DNA from: an uncultured Hyphomonas sp.
GTDB taxonomy: Bacteria > Pseudomonadota > Alphaproteobacteria > Caulobacterales > Hyphomonadaceae
DNA length: 64,000 nt
Assembly: GCF_963678195.1 (NCBI RefSeq)
Contig: NZ_OY782759.1
Span: 806,001-870,000 of the forward strand
Reading direction: 5' to 3'
Shown: one piece after another, positions 54,469 through 64,000 of the stretch
Position numbering within the stretch: the stretch's first letter is position 1
Layout of the letters: every line of letters begins with the position of its first letter
Notes under the pieces: generated by a model
What the model saw: only the letters and a program-made list of their open reading frames with translations
Databases searched by the model: none
What the model was told of the DNA's origin: nothing
Translations under genes and position numbers: made by a program

Positions 54469-54903
54469 ATGCCGATCAATGTTGGATTTCTTTACCCTGT
54501 TCTCGCGCTTGTCGTGTGGACGCTTGTCATGTGGCTGTGGATGTATGCGACGCGCATTCCGGCGATGCAGAAAGCCGGGATCAATCCGGATGATGCGCGC
54601 CATCCCGGCACGTATGTCGACAAGATGCCGGCGAATGTCCGGTCGGTGGCCGACAATTACAATCACCTGCATGAACAACCGACGATCTTTTACGCCCTGA
54701 TGTTCTTTACCGCCCTGACCGGCGGAGGAGACCATGCCGCCACCTATCTGGCCTGGGCCTATGTCGGCCTGCGGGTGGTGCATTCCTTTGTGCAGATCCT
54801 GTCGCCGAAAGTGACCCTGCGGTTCCTGATGTTTGTGCTTTCCTCGCTGATGCTGCTGATCCTGGCGGGCAAGGAAGTGATCCGCATCCTCACGCTGGCA
54901 TAG
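54469..54903 (+). CDS. MAPEG-family membrane protein
   Basis: A 144-aa protein with four hydrophobic segments (about 5-28, 72-95, 100-118, 120-140). PANVRSVADNYNHLHEQPTIFYALMFF is the MAPEG pattern, the cytosolic loop region with the conserved E-x-x-P before TM2. MAPEG proteins conjugate glutathione to lipids or act in eicosanoid-like metabolism. The function in bacteria is not settled. It precedes prfA by 52 bp but has no known link to it. Confidence 0.8.
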   Translation: MPINVGFLYPVLALVVWTLVMWLWMYATRIPAMQKAGINPDDARHPGTYVDKMPANVRSVADNYNHLHEQPTIFYALMFFTALTGGGDHAATYLAWAYVGLRVVHSFVQILSPKVTLRFLMFVLSSLMLLILAGKEVIRILTLA

Positions 54904-54955
54904 AACCGCCGGAAGGGGCTTACCAGCTGCCTGAAACGGCACTAGAGAAGCCGCC

Positions 54956-56032
54956 ATGGCAAGCATTTCAGATTCCCGCCTCCAGCAGGTGATTGATCGG
55001 TTCGAGGAAGTCGAGGCGCGCATGGGTGCGACCTCGGATACGGCCGAAATCATCGCCCTGTCGAAAGAGCATGCAGAGCTGAAGCCCGTCGTCGACAAGG
55101 CGAGGGACCTTCTCAATTCGCGCACAGGCCTGAAAGAGGCCCAGGCGCTGGCCAGCGGCAGCGACAAGGACATGGCCGAACTGGCCGAGATGGAAATCGA
55201 GGAAATCAAGGACAAGCTGCCTGGGTTGGAAGAGGAAATGCAGATCCTTCTTCTGCCCAAGGATGTCGACGATGCTGCCGACATCGTGCTGGAAATCCGC
55301 GCCGGGACGGGCGGCGACGAAGCGGCGATTTTTGCGGGCGATCTGTTCCGCATGTATTCGCGCTACGCCCAGCTGATGGGCTGGAAAGTTGACGTGGTCG
55401 ATGCCTCGCCGGGCGATGCGGGCGGGTACAAGGAAATCGTCGCGAACGTGTCGGGCGATGGCGTGTTCGGCCACATGAAGTGGGAAAGCGGTGTGCACCG
55501 GGTGCAACGCGTGCCGGCGACAGAGACGCAGGGCCGGATCCACACTTCCGCAGCCACTGTCGCCGTGCTGCCCGCGCCGGAAAACATCGAAATCGACGTC
55601 AAGCCGGAAGACATCCGTATCGACACAATGCGCTCCTCCGGGGCAGGCGGCCAGCACGTCAATACGACGGACTCTGCCGTGCGCATCACGCACCTTGCGA
55701 CCGGTATCATGGTGACGAGTTCGGAAAAATCGCAGCATGTGAACCGTGAAAAGGCGATGGAACAGTTGAAGATCCGTCTCTATGAAAAGCAGCGCGCAGA
55801 AGCCGATGCAGAGCGGGCTGAGGCGCGCGCCAGCCAGATCGGTTCCGGCGACCGCAGCCAGAAAGTGCGCACCTACAATTATCCGGAAAACCGGGTGACC
55901 GATCACCGGATCGGCCTGACGCTCTATTCGCTGGACCGGATCATTTCAGGCGACAAGCTGCAGGACGTGGTCGAAGCGCTGATCACGGAAGATCAGGCGC
56001 GCAAGCTGGCCGCGATGGAAGAGGCGGGCTGA
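54956..56032 (+). CDS. prfA: Peptide chain release factor 1
   Basis: A 358-aa RF1. The stop-codon recognition motif PAT is in [18 protein letters not shown]; the peptidyl hydrolysis motif GGQ is in [18 protein letters not shown]. Domain 1 (1-90) is helical. It releases peptides at UAA and UAG. The length matches the family. It starts 52 bp after the MAPEG gene, and prmC, its methylase, follows 18 bp later, as usual. Confidence 0.95.
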   Translation: MASISDSRLQQVIDRFEEVEARMGATSDTAEIIALSKEHAELKPVVDKARDLLNSRTGLKEAQALASGSDKDMAELAEMEIEEIKDKLPGLEEEMQILLLPKDVDDAADIVLEIRAGTGGDEAAIFAGDLFRMYSRYAQLMGWKVDVVDASPGDAGGYKEIVANVSGDGVFGHMKWESGVHRVQRVPATETQGRIHTSAATVAVLPAPENIEIDVKPEDIRIDTMRSSGAGGQHVNTTDSAVRITHLATGIMVTSSEKSQHVNREKAMEQLKIRLYEKQRAEADAERAEARASQIGSGDRSQKVRTYNYPENRVTDHRIGLTLYSLDRIISGDKLQDVVEALITEDQARKLAAMEEAG

Positions 56033-56050
56033 CCGCCGATAGGCGAGCGC

Positions 56051-56917
56051 ATGGAGGTGTCCGGCGTGGCGACATATGACGAATGCCTCCGCACCGGTAC
56101 GCAGCAATTGCGGGACGCCGGCATTGAAGAGGCGGCTCTTGAGGCGCGGCTGATCCTGATGGCGGCCTCCGGCCTGACGCGGACCGGCCTGATCTCTGCC
56201 GGGCCGGATGTTGCGCCGGGTGATGTTGCTGGCCGTTTCAGCGAGATGCTCCGTGAGCGGCAGACGCGGCGGCCCTTGCAGCATATCCTCGGAACGACCG
56301 AATTCTTCGGGCTGGAAATCCTCTGCGACGAACGTGCGCTGATCCCGCGGCCGGACAGTGAGGTCGTGGTTGAGGCGGCCTTGCGTCTTATCCCGGACGA
56401 GACGGAGATGCTGGTCGTGGACCTCGGCACCGGCACAGGCTGTCTTTTGTCAGCCATTCTGGCGAACCGGCCCCGGGCGCGTGGTGTCGGCGTGGAGGCG
56501 AGTGCGCAGGCGGCCAGCCTCGCCCGGGAGAATTTCGCCCGGCTGGCGCTGACGGCGCGCGCGGAGGTATTCAACGGCAGCTGGGCCGACTGGGATGACT
56601 GGCAGACGGTCGGCCTGGTCATCTCGAACCCGCCTTATATTGCCAGCGCAGAGATCGCCGGGCTCGCGCCGGAAGTCCGGACGCACGATCCGATGGATGC
56701 GCTGGATGGTGGCCCGGACGGGCTGGCTGCCTATCGCGAGATCGTCTCGCTCGCTGCTACGCGCCTCAGGCCGGGTGCCTGGCTGGTTTTTGAAATCGGA
56801 CATGACCAGAAAGATGCGGTTTGCGGGCTGCTCGAAATGGCAGAATTTACCGAAATCGGGTCCTCAAAGGACCTCGGCGGAAACGATCGTGCCGTATGGG
56901 GCCGGAAACCCGAATAG
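56051..56917 (+). CDS. prmC: Release-factor glutamine methyltransferase PrmC
   Basis: A 288-aa SAM methyltransferase that methylates Gln of the GGQ motif of RF1 and RF2. ILGTTEFFGLEILCDERALIPRPDSEVVVEAAL is the HemK/PrmC opening; VVDLGTGTGCLLSAIL is motif I; VISNPPYIASAEI carries the NPPY. Family length and gene order (prfA-prmC) are normal. The start at 56051 is the first ATG; ATG after the leader is less likely. Confidence 0.92.
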   Translation: MEVSGVATYDECLRTGTQQLRDAGIEEAALEARLILMAASGLTRTGLISAGPDVAPGDVAGRFSEMLRERQTRRPLQHILGTTEFFGLEILCDERALIPRPDSEVVVEAALRLIPDETEMLVVDLGTGTGCLLSAILANRPRARGVGVEASAQAASLARENFARLALTARAEVFNGSWADWDDWQTVGLVISNPPYIASAEIAGLAPEVRTHDPMDALDGGPDGLAAYREIVSLAATRLRPGAWLVFEIGHDQKDAVCGLLEMAEFTEIGSSKDLGGNDRAVWGRKPE

Positions 56918-57119
56918 GGATACTTACATTTTTGCTTGGCGGCCAAGGCATTACAGGATAGAAGAATCGTGTGACACGAGATGAGCGGGTTCCATAGGTT
57001 TCCCTCTTCGATCACAGGCTTCGCGCAAAAAATTGGGGCTGTGGCTAGCTGAACAAAAAGCCAGCGCGACGGGAATGCCTGCACAGAACTAGCAGGCGCA
57101 TGAACATGGGACTGACTTC

Positions 57120-57788
57120 ATGAAACGCTCACGTGGGCGCAACCGCCGGTCAGGCGGAAACAACCAGAACAATTTCAACAATCCCAACCGGCACTTTGAA
57201 TCTGTCGGTCCGGATGTGAAAATTCGCGGGTCTGCCCAGCAGGTACTTGAAAAATATCAGCAATATGCGCGCGACGCCCAGACGAGCGGCGACCGCATCC
57301 TGTCAGAAGCTTATTATCAGTTCGCCGAACATTACCAGCGGATCGTTGCCAAGCAGCAGGAAGCCCGCGATCGCCAGCAGCAACAGCGCGGCGGCAACCG
57401 GGATGACCGCGACCAGAATCGCCGTGATAATTCCCGTAATGACGGCGACGACAATTCCAATGAGTCTGGTAAGGACGAGGCGGAAAAGACGGAAGCCAGC
57501 GTCGAGCGCCGTAATCCGCCGCCCAAGCAGGATGATAACGGAGATGACGCCATGCGCGTCATTGACGAGGACAAGGCCTCTGATGAGTCGAGCGCCTCCT
57601 CGGATGATGACAAGGATGAAAAGCCCAAAGCCCGCCGCAAGAGTCCGCGCCGGAAGACCTATAAGAGCGGGGAAAATGAGGGATCAGACGATTCCGATCC
57701 GTCCGATGGTGTCCTGAAGACGGTTTCCCGTGGCCGCCGCAAGGCCAAGGATGCGGAAGCAGAACCGTCTGCCGAAACCACCGACTAA
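57120..57788 (+). CDS. DUF4167-domain protein
   Basis: A 222-aa protein of a type restricted to alphaproteobacteria. N-terminal basic, Asn-rich leader (KRSRGRNRRSGGNNQNNFNNPN) then the conserved DUF4167 core of about 60-70 residues: FESVGPDVKIRGSAQQVLEKYQQYARDAQTSGDRILSEAYYQFAEHYQRIV. The C-terminal 120 residues are low-complexity and charged. A role near ribosomes or RNA is plausible from composition (inference). It lies between prmC and clpB and ends at a clear terminator. The preceding 202 bp hold no gene. Confidence 0.85.
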   Translation: MKRSRGRNRRSGGNNQNNFNNPNRHFESVGPDVKIRGSAQQVLEKYQQYARDAQTSGDRILSEAYYQFAEHYQRIVAKQQEARDRQQQQRGGNRDDRDQNRRDNSRNDGDDNSNESGKDEAEKTEASVERRNPPPKQDDNGDDAMRVIDEDKASDESSASSDDDKDEKPKARRKSPRRKTYKSGENEGSDDSDPSDGVLKTVSRGRRKAKDAEAEPSAETTD

Positions 57789-57814
57789 GGGGCGAGGCCC
57801 CGCCGCAGACAAAT

Positions 57815-57846
57815 AGCCCGGTGTGCCTCTGGCCACCGGGCTTTTT
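57815..57846 (+). terminator. Intrinsic terminator after the DUF4167 gene
   Basis: AGCCCGGTG (57815-57823) and CACCGGGCT (57834-57842) pair over 9 bp with a 10-nt loop, followed by TTTTT (57842-57846). It begins 26 bp after the stop codon. Confidence 0.85.
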
Positions 57847-57874
57847 CTTGTGTGGCCTTCCCGCCGCAGGGGAG

Positions 57875-57901
57875 TTGCAACACCGGAATCTGTTCCCACA
57901 T
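57875..57901 (+). promoter_or_regulatory. Candidate heat-shock (sigma-32) promoter of clpB
   Basis: TTGCAA (57875-57880) and CCCACAT (57895-57901) are separated by 14 bp, fitting a sigma-32-type arrangement (CTTG box and CCCCAT-like box). It lies about 80 bp before the clpB ATG, in the only gap available. The -35 part is imperfect. Confidence 0.4.
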
Positions 57902-57982
57902 TGGCTATGACGGACAATGGCGCTGCCGCTAAGCGGGGTGCCGGAATCCCGAAACAAATCTGCCTTTGAAAGGGGATCATAG

Positions 57983-60598
57983 ATGAATATTGAGCAATAT
58001 ACCGAGCGGGCCCGGGCCATTATCCAGGGCGCTCAGACAGCCGCATTGGCGGCGGGCCATCAGGTGCTGACACCTGCCCATGTCCTGAAAGAAATGCTGG
58101 AGGATCGCGACCAGATGGCCGTGAACCTCATCCGTGCGAGCGGCGGCCGGCCGGAACTCGTGGTTCAGGGCGTCGATACCGCCCTTGGAAAAATCCCGAA
58201 AGTTTCCGGTTCCAACACCGGCCTGCGCCTTGAGCAGGCGGGTGCGAAACTGTTCCAGGAAGCTGAAGCCGATGCCAAGAAGGCCGGGGACTCCTTTGTC
58301 ACGACAGAGCGCCTGTTGCTGGCCATTGCGGGCCTGTCCGGTGATCCGGCTGCAGATGTTCTGAAGGACGCCGGCGTGACGCCGAAAGCGCTGGAAGGGG
58401 CGATTGCCCAGCTGCGTCAGGGCCGCACGGCCGACAGCGCAAATGCTGAAGAAGGCTACGAAGCCCTCAAGAAATATGCCCGCGACCTGACCCAGGATGC
58501 GCGTGACGGTAAGCTTGATCCGGTCATTGGCCGCGACGAGGAAATCCGCCGCACGATCCAGGTCCTGTCACGACGGACCAAGAACAATCCGGTCCTCATC
58601 GGTGAGCCCGGTGTGGGTAAGACGGCGATTGCCGAGGGCCTGGCCCTGCGCATCGTCAACGGCGATGTGCCGGAAAGCCTGAAGGACAAGAAGCTGCTGG
58701 CTCTCGACATGGGCGCGTTGATCGCCGGGGCGAAGTTCCGTGGTGAATTCGAGGAACGCCTGAAAGCCGTGCTGAACGAAGTGCAGCAGGCCGAAGGCGG
58801 CGTCATCCTGTTCATCGACGAGATGCACACACTGGTCGGGGCCGGGAAGGGCGACGGGGCGATGGATGCCTCGAACCTACTGAAGCCTGCGCTGGCCCGC
58901 GGTGAACTTCACTGTGTGGGCGCCACGACGCTGGATGAATACCGCAAATATGTCGAAGGCGATCCGGCGCTTGCCCGTCGCTTCATGGCCGTGTTCGTGG
59001 ACGAGCCGACCGTGGAAGACACGATCTCGATCCTCCGTGGCCTGAAAGGCCGCTACGAGGCGCACCATGGTGTGCGCGTTTCGGATGCGGCGATCGTCTC
59101 GGCGGCCACGCTGTCGAACCGTTACATCACCGACCGCTTCCTGCCGGACAAGGCCATCGACCTGATGGACGAGGCCGCCTCCCGCCTGCGCATGCAGGTC
59201 GACTCCAAGCCGGAAGAACTTGACGAGATCGACCGGCGCCTGCTGCAGCTGAAGATCGAAGCCGAAGCGCTGAAGAAAGAGAAGGACGCAGCCTCTGTCG
59301 ACCGGCTCAACACGCTTGAGGAAGAGATTGCAGAATTGCAGGCCCATTCCGATGAGCTGACCACGGCCTGGAGCGCCGAGAAGAACAAGCTGAAAGGCGC
59401 AGCGACTGCGAAGGAGCAGCTGGACCGGGCCTATGCTGAAATGGCCGAAGCCCAGCGTCAGGGTGACCTCGCCAAGGCGTCGGAGCTGAAATTCGCGACC
59501 ATTCCGCAACTGGAAAAACTGATCCAGGAAACCGAAAGCCGTGAAGACGGTGGCGGCGGTGTGGTCTCCGAAGTTGTGAAGCCGGAAGACATCGCGGCCG
59601 TTGTCTCGAAGTGGACGGGTATTCCCGTTGACAAGATGATGGAAGGCGAACGCGAGAAGCTGCTGAAGATGGAAGACGCCCTGCGCAAGCGGGTGGTTGG
59701 CCAGGACCCGGCGCTTGAAGCCGTGTCGAATGCCGTGCGCCGCGCGCGTGCCGGCCTGCAGGATCCGAACCGTCCGATCGGCTCGTTCCTGTTTGTCGGT
59801 CCGACCGGTGTCGGTAAGACGGAGCTGACCAAGGCGCTCGCCGAATTCATGTTCGACGACGACACGGCCATCCTGCGGCTCGACATGTCGGAGTTCTCGG
59901 AGAAACACTCCGTGGCCCGTCTGATCGGCGCGCCTCCGGGCTATGTCGGTTATGATGAAGGCGGTGTGCTGACCGAAGCGGTCCGCCGGCGGCCTTACCA
60001 GGTTGTCCTGTTCGACGAGGTCGAGAAGGCCCACCCGGACCTGTTCAACACGCTGTTGCAGGTGCTGGACGACGGCCGCCTCACGGATGGCCAGGGCCGG
60101 ACCGTGGACTTCAAGAACACGATTATCATCATGACGTCGAACCTCGGCGCCGATGCCCTTGCCTCCGGTGAGGAAGGGGACATCTCCGAGAGCGCGAAAG
60201 ATTCGGTGATGAGTGCCATCCGGGCGCACTTCCGCCCGGAGTTCATCAACCGGATCGATGAGATCGTCTTCTTCAAGCGGCTTGGCCGCGGCGAGATCGA
60301 CCATATCGTCGACATCCAGATGGAGCGCCTCGAAGGCCTGCTGAAGGATCGGAAGATGAAGCTGGAGCTCAGCCTCGATGCCCGCAACTGGCTGGCCGCC
60401 CGCGGCTATGACCCGGTCTATGGGGCGCGTCCGCTGAAGCGTGTCATCCAGAAGGAACTTCAGGACCCGCTGGCCCGGTTGCTACTGGAAGGCCGCATCC
60501 ATGATGGCGAGACCATCAAGATCGGCGTGGAGGGCGACCAGCTCTCCATCAACGGCGTCCCGAACGATTTCGCCAAAGGCGCAGCTGTTCTGAACTGA
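57983..60598 (+). CDS. clpB: ATP-dependent disaggregase ClpB
   Basis: An 871-aa Hsp100 chaperone. N-domain (1-150), AAA1 with Walker [14 protein letters not shown] and the Walker B region [15 protein letters not shown], a coiled-coil middle domain (about 410-520), and AAA2 with Walker [15 protein letters not shown] and the segment [27 protein letters not shown]-terminal domain complete. With DnaK it dissolves protein aggregates. The length agrees with the family. A heat-shock-like promoter stands upstream and a strong terminator downstream. Confidence 0.96.
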   Translation: MNIEQYTERARAIIQGAQTAALAAGHQVLTPAHVLKEMLEDRDQMAVNLIRASGGRPELVVQGVDTALGKIPKVSGSNTGLRLEQAGAKLFQEAEADAKKAGDSFVTTERLLLAIAGLSGDPAADVLKDAGVTPKALEGAIAQLRQGRTADSANAEEGYEALKKYARDLTQDARDGKLDPVIGRDEEIRRTIQVLSRRTKNNPVLIGEPGVGKTAIAEGLALRIVNGDVPESLKDKKLLALDMGALIAGAKFRGEFEERLKAVLNEVQQAEGGVILFIDEMHTLVGAGKGDGAMDASNLLKPALARGELHCVGATTLDEYRKYVEGDPALARRFMAVFVDEPTVEDTISILRGLKGRYEAHHGVRVSDAAIVSAATLSNRYITDRFLPDKAIDLMDEAASRLRMQVDSKPEELDEIDRRLLQLKIEAEALKKEKDAASVDRLNTLEEEIAELQAHSDELTTAWSAEKNKLKGAATAKEQLDRAYAEMAEAQRQGDLAKASELKFATIPQLEKLIQETESREDGGGGVVSEVVKPEDIAAVVSKWTGIPVDKMMEGEREKLLKMEDALRKRVVGQDPALEAVSNAVRRARAGLQDPNRPIGSFLFVGPTGVGKTELTKALAEFMFDDDTAILRLDMSEFSEKHSVARLIGAPPGYVGYDEGGVLTEAVRRRPYQVVLFDEVEKAHPDLFNTLLQVLDDGRLTDGQGRTVDFKNTIIIMTSNLGADALASGEEGDISESAKDSVMSAIRAHFRPEFINRIDEIVFFKRLGRGEIDHIVDIQMERLEGLLKDRKMKLELSLDARNWLAARGYDPVYGARPLKRVIQKELQDPLARLLLEGRIHDGETIKIGVEGDQLSINGVPNDFAKGAAVLN

Positions 60599-60620
60599 TC
60601 CGGCCAATGCTGAAACAGAG

Positions 60621-60654
60621 ACGGCGCAGGGAAACCTGCGCCGTTTCTATTTTT
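60621..60654 (+). terminator. Intrinsic terminator after clpB
   Basis: ACGGCGCAGG (60621-60630) and CCTGCGCCGT (60635-60644) pair over 10 bp around a GAAA tetraloop, followed by TTTCTATTTTT. It begins 22 bp after the clpB stop and precedes the convergent M23 gene stop (60676) by about 20 bp. Confidence 0.88.
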
Positions 60655-60675
60655 GCCAGTGATGGAAGCCGCGAC

Positions 60676-62052
60676 CTATGGCGATGGCGGGTTGGAGGGC
60701 AGAGAGACGCTGATAAGGCGGGGTGTGTCCTGCTCGCTCCGTATGGCGTCGATGGCATCGCGGGCCTCAAGGAATTCCTCCAGCATGGCCGGTGTCTCGG
60801 CCAGCTTGCGGCCGGTGGGCAGCTTGAGTTTCATCGCGTTCACCGGCTTGCCATTGATGTACACCTCATAGTGCAGGTGTGGTCCGGTGGAGGCCCCTGT
60901 TGATCCGACATAGCCAATGATATCGCCCTGGCGCACATGGCGGCCCTTTCGCAGGCCGCGGGCATAGCGCGACAGGTGCGCATAGGCCGTTTTGTAGCCA
61001 TTGGCATGGCGCACGACGATGTAATTGCCATAGCCGCCGCGGCGGGCAGCCCATTCAATGGTGCCGTTGCCGGCGGCATAAACCGGCGTGCCGGTCGGCG
61101 CGGCGAAGTCCGTGCCCTTGTGCAGGCGGGTATAGCCTGAGATCGGATGGACCCGGTTGCCGAAGGAGGATGACAGCCGCGCGCCGTTGATCGGCGTCTT
61201 CATCAGGAATTTTGTGGCGCTTTCGCCATTGAAATCAAAGTAGTCGGTCTCTCCATCGTCGGATGGGGTGAAGCGGTAGAAGCTGCGTGTCAGGGCCTGG
61301 CCGTTCAGCGATGCGTAGATCAGGTTTCCGGTCTTTATCGGATGGCCGGCCTCATCGGTGTACGTTTCGTACACCATTTCGAAGGAGTCACCGGGGTGAA
61401 TTTCCCTTTGAAAGTCAACGTCATATGCAAAGACCGAGGCATAATCGACCACCTGTTGGTCGCCGGCACCGAGCTTGAGGGCCGTCTCATAGATCGATGT
61501 CTCGATCGGCGCGCCAACGCGGTGATAGTGCGGGGTCAGCCGGGCATTGAGGGCGGCGGCCGTCCAGCCGCCGTCTGCGCTGCGGGTGATGAACAGGTTC
61601 CGGCCAGCTTCCGCCTTCACGTTCAGGGCGCGCAGATGGCCATTGTCGAGGAAGACTTCTGCCTCAAGCCCCGGCCGCAGGCGCCTCGGGTCGAGGAGTT
61701 CGTCGTCATACAGGGTCTGGAGCGCCCCTGCGGCTTCATTGGCCGGGGCGCCGAGGCGCTGGACGAGGCCTGTGAGCGTTTCCCGGCGGGCCAGTTCACC
61801 GCTGGCGGTCTGAAGCGGGCTGGCGGGCGGTTCGATGTCTGTCGCGGTCAACAGTGTTGTCGCCAATGGCGGCGGGGCAGGCGCTGCCTCCGCTGCGCCC
61901 GGGCCGTTCTGACCGTTCGGGCCAGCAATCAGGAGTCCTGCAATGGCAGATCCTGTGCCCAGAACCAGCAATGCCACGAGACTCTTCACGCCGTGCGACA
62001 GGGTCGAACGCGTGGGCGCCTGGGTCTGGGTCGTCTTTTGAGTGTCCTGCAT
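60676..62052 (-). CDS. M23 peptidoglycan endopeptidase, MepM/YebA-like
   Basis: A 458-aa protein with one N-terminal transmembrane helix (residues 25-46). A region near residues 90-150 resembles the OapA/LysM-like fold (LVQRLGAPANEAAGALQTLYDDELLDPRRLRPG). The M23 domain (about 310-420) has RLHKGTDFAAPTGTPVYAAGNG (H-x-x-x-D), then NYIVVRHANGYKTAYAHLSRYA and GPHLHYEVY (H-x-H). All zinc ligands are present, so it should be active, cutting cross-links to allow growth. Start at 62052 with ggaggggc upstream; the frame to 62112 adds an unlikely leader. Confidence 0.87.
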   Translation of the reverse strand: MQDTQKTTQTQAPTRSTLSHGVKSLVALLVLGTGSAIAGLLIAGPNGQNGPGAAEAAPAPPPLATTLLTATDIEPPASPLQTASGELARRETLTGLVQRLGAPANEAAGALQTLYDDELLDPRRLRPGLEAEVFLDNGHLRALNVKAEAGRNLFITRSADGGWTAAALNARLTPHYHRVGAPIETSIYETALKLGAGDQQVVDYASVFAYDVDFQREIHPGDSFEMVYETYTDEAGHPIKTGNLIYASLNGQALTRSFYRFTPSDDGETDYFDFNGESATKFLMKTPINGARLSSSFGNRVHPISGYTRLHKGTDFAAPTGTPVYAAGNGTIEWAARRGGYGNYIVVRHANGYKTAYAHLSRYARGLRKGRHVRQGDIIGYVGSTGASTGPHLHYEVYINGKPVNAMKLKLPTGRKLAETPAMLEEFLEARDAIDAIRSEQDTPRLISVSLPSNPPSP

Positions 62053-62242
62053 GGTGCAAGCCCCTCCGTTTTTGTCGCCACCCTTGGCATCCCGCCTGCA
62101 ACTCCCGTGCAAGCGGACTTTTCTTCGCCAAATTGTTATCGCCTTTGCCTATTAAGGCTTTTGAAACGCGGCCGGAAAGGAATTCCCCTTTCAGGCAAGA
62201 GTCTAGTTTCCAGAGAGAGCCGGATGCAAGCCGGATGAGTCA

Positions 62243-64000
62243 GTGACGCTACCAGATGACGGAGATTTAAACAAAGCGGTCGGCCGGACACCCCGGGTGC
62301 CCGCACGCTGGGCGCGGCGTATTCTGCTGGCGGTTGTGTTGCTGATCCTGATTTCCGGGCTCACAGGCTGGGGCCTGCGCAAGACGGTGGCCCGGCAGGT
62401 GTTGGCCGGATGGTGTGCTGAGCGGGATCTGACCTGTTCAAGCCGCTTCGACAGCCTGGGCCTCAGCGGTGCGGTCATCGGAGACCTGTCGGTCACAGGG
62501 CAGGGGCACAAGGCGTTTGAGGCTGCTCTGGTCCACGTCCGGATGGACTGGCCTGGTGTTTTTTCCCCGCGTGTTGAAGCGGTGGAGCTGGATGCGCCTG
62601 TGGTGCGCGGGGCGCTGTCCGACGGGCAGATCGGCTTTTACGGGCTGGAGCGGCTGGCGCCGTCCGGCGGCGGTGGCGGCGGCATCGCGTTGCCTGCGCT
62701 CGACATTCGCGACGGCCGTATCCTGATCGCAACGAGTGCCGGAGACGTCAGCGCCAGCATCAAGGCGAGCGGGCAATTTCCACAAAACGGGCAGGCCTCT
62801 CTCGTTCTCGAGCCAGCCAGCCTGAACGAACCGCAGGGATATGTCCGCTGGTCTGGCGGTGTGGCCGAACTGACAGCAAGGGATGGTCAGCTTGACGGGC
62901 GCGTAAACGTCACCTTGGAAGCGCTGCGCACGGACGATGTAAATCTGACGAATGCGGAGCTCGTCGCCAGTCTTGAGGCTGGCCTCACGGATGATGCGCC
63001 TGCCCAGCTCGTCTGGGACGGTCAGGTCGAAGAAGCGACGGGCAAGGGGTTTGACCTGGCCGCGCTGCAAACCAGCGGGCATGCGAGTCTGTATCGTCTG
63101 GCAGAGGTATCGATTGCTGGTGTGCTTGATGCCCTGATCGAGGCGGACGTACAACTGGATGCAGGCAAGGTCCGCTGGGCTGGATATGCTGCTGAGGCCG
63201 CGCGCCTCGAAGCCTCCCTGCGGAAATCGGATGATGGCTTCGCCGGGCCGCTGGAAGTGAGTCTGTCTTCCGCTGCAGTCCCTCAAGGCCGCGCCGATCA
63301 GGCTTCTGCGGTGGGGGATGTGTCCTGGTCAAAGGCCGACGGTTTGCGCTTTGCGGGACCGGTTGCCACGACCGGGACGGCGCTGTCAGAGGAGACTGCC
63401 GAACCACTGCTGAACCACGTGAAATTACCCACTCCCCTTACGGCCCATGGCGACAGCCTGCGAGTGGCTTTCCGGCGGGCCTTGTCCGCCTTTAATGTGG
63501 AAACGAACCTGACGGCCAGCCTCCATGAGAATGGCCTGGCATTCGATGCGCAGGAGAGTGCATCGCTGACATCGAAAAGCGGGCTGAAACTGACAGTGTC
63601 CCAGCGCACCGGCGCGCCCTGGTTCAGCCTTCATCACGGGCAGGCGTCGATCACTGGCCGTCTTTCACTGCAAGGCGGCGGTGCCCCTGAACTGGCGATG
63701 GACCTGAACACGCTGACCTTCGGGCCGGATGGGCTGCTTCTTTCTGCCAAGTCGGTCGAGCTCTCACCCTGGTCCGTGAACGGAACGCAATTCGGCACGG
63801 ATCTGGACGCGCTTCAGGTCAGTTCCGGGGCGGAAGATCTACACGTCACTGCGGGCGGGGCGGTGACGCTCTCCGGGCCGGTGCTAGGCCTGACGCTGGA
63901 GCAATCGCGGCTGACTGGGGCCGTGCAGGTAAGCAATACGGATAAGGGGCTGCGTGTCGAACCCCTCAACGCCCCCTGTCTGATTTTTGAAACGCAGGGG
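62243..64000 (+). CDS. YdbH/AsmA-like envelope protein, 3' truncated by window
   Basis: The frame is open from the GTG at 62243 to the window edge (586 codons, no stop). One transmembrane helix is near residues 28-48 (RRILLAVVLLILISGLTGWG). After it comes a long beta-rich, repeat-like region with short turns (LRLSG-, DGRI-type segments), like the YdbH/AsmA group of inter-membrane lipid-transport proteins. No catalytic motif is visible. GTG start with GGATGAGTCA just upstream is the best choice; it is uncertain because no strong ribosome site is seen. It is divergent from the M23 endopeptidase. Confidence 0.65.
   Translation, partial: MTLPDDGDLNKAVGRTPRVPARWARRILLAVVLLILISGLTGWGLRKTVARQVLAGWCAERDLTCSSRFDSLGLSGAVIGDLSVTGQGHKAFEAALVHVRMDWPGVFSPRVEAVELDAPVVRGALSDGQIGFYGLERLAPSGGGGGGIALPALDIRDGRILIATSAGDVSASIKASGQFPQNGQASLVLEPASLNEPQGYVRWSGGVAELTARDGQLDGRVNVTLEALRTDDVNLTNAELVASLEAGLTDDAPAQLVWDGQVEEATGKGFDLAALQTSGHASLYRLAEVSIAGVLDALIEADVQLDAGKVRWAGYAAEAARLEASLRKSDDGFAGPLEVSLSSAAVPQGRADQASAVGDVSWSKADGLRFAGPVATTGTALSEETAEPLLNHVKLPTPLTAHGDSLRVAFRRALSAFNVETNLTASLHENGLAFDAQESASLTSKSGLKLTVSQRTGAPWFSLHHGQASITGRLSLQGGGAPELAMDLNTLTFGPDGLLLSAKSVELSPWSVNGTQFGTDLDALQVSSGAEDLHVTAGGAVTLSGPVLGLTLEQSRLTGAVQVSNTDKGLRVEPLNAPCLIFETQG

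Noticed and set aside
58877-60304. 475-aa minus-strand ORF
   Set aside because: Antisense of clpB and biased to Arg, His, Gln and Val, typical of shadow frames in GC-rich genomes.

Overview
The window is a GC-rich, gene-dense chromosomal segment of an alphaproteobacterium, most likely of the Hyphomonadaceae/Caulobacterales side. Pointers are an HU protein with a long Lys/Ala/Pro tail, a DUF4167 protein, the ask-ptsP-(RodZ-like)-ispG and prfA-prmC-DUF4167-clpB blocks, many small secreted serine hydrolases and lipoproteins, and a nitrogen-type PTS enzyme I. No rRNA, tRNA, CRISPR array, prophage or insertion sequence was seen, and the lineage is an inference from gene content.

Layout. 1-8.2 kb: the 3' end of putA, lipoproteins, a beta-lactamase-fold hydrolase, two tandem hotdog thioesterases, a flavin monooxygenase, an M23 peptidase and membrane/hypothetical genes. 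8.3-12.2 kb: a TetR regulator followed by an HSL-type esterase and two MDR oxidoreductases. 12.2-17.1 kb, minus strand: a short CoaA-like kinase, a dienoyl-CoA-reductase-like SDR, and two MscS channels with small membrane proteins. 17.2-17.7 kb: HU with a clear terminator. 17.7-29.0 kb: all four parts of the Lhr-Core DNA repair module (ATP-dependent ligase, MBL exonuclease, Lhr-type helicase, PdeM phosphoesterase), present but scattered over both strands and separated by unrelated genes and repeats. 29.0-29.8 kb: a small AT-rich island with two orphan ORFs. 29.8-33.0 kb: an S24 regulator, a PLP decarboxylase and a LysR regulator.

33.0-33.2 kb holds a strong candidate small RNA with a C-rich CCUCC loop, an upstream palindrome and a perfect intrinsic terminator. 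33.3-43.2 kb: Dps, an aspartate aminotransferase, uvrC, a divergent TetR/MpaB-oxygenase pair, an M20 peptidase, a sugar:cation symporter and a DUF924 protein. 43.2-49.9 kb: ubiG, aspartate kinase, ptsP, a RodZ-like protein and ispG. 49.9-54.9 kb is an accessory block (Stf0 sulfotransferase, acyltransferase, LytTR regulator, CE15-like esterase, MAPEG protein). 55.0-60.6 kb: prfA, prmC, DUF4167 protein, clpB. 60.7-64 kb: an M23 endopeptidase and the start of a YdbH/AsmA-like protein that runs off the edge.

The most unusual signals lie between genes: a 69-bp dispersed repeat in two inverted copies, each built on three 11-bp units; a 159-bp nested palindrome; three 10-bp direct repeats at exact 20-bp spacing, beside a 12-bp perfect inverted repeat, upstream of the LytTR gene; and the small RNA. 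Start sites were often moved inward from the longest frame, using signal peptides, ribosome-binding sites and family length.
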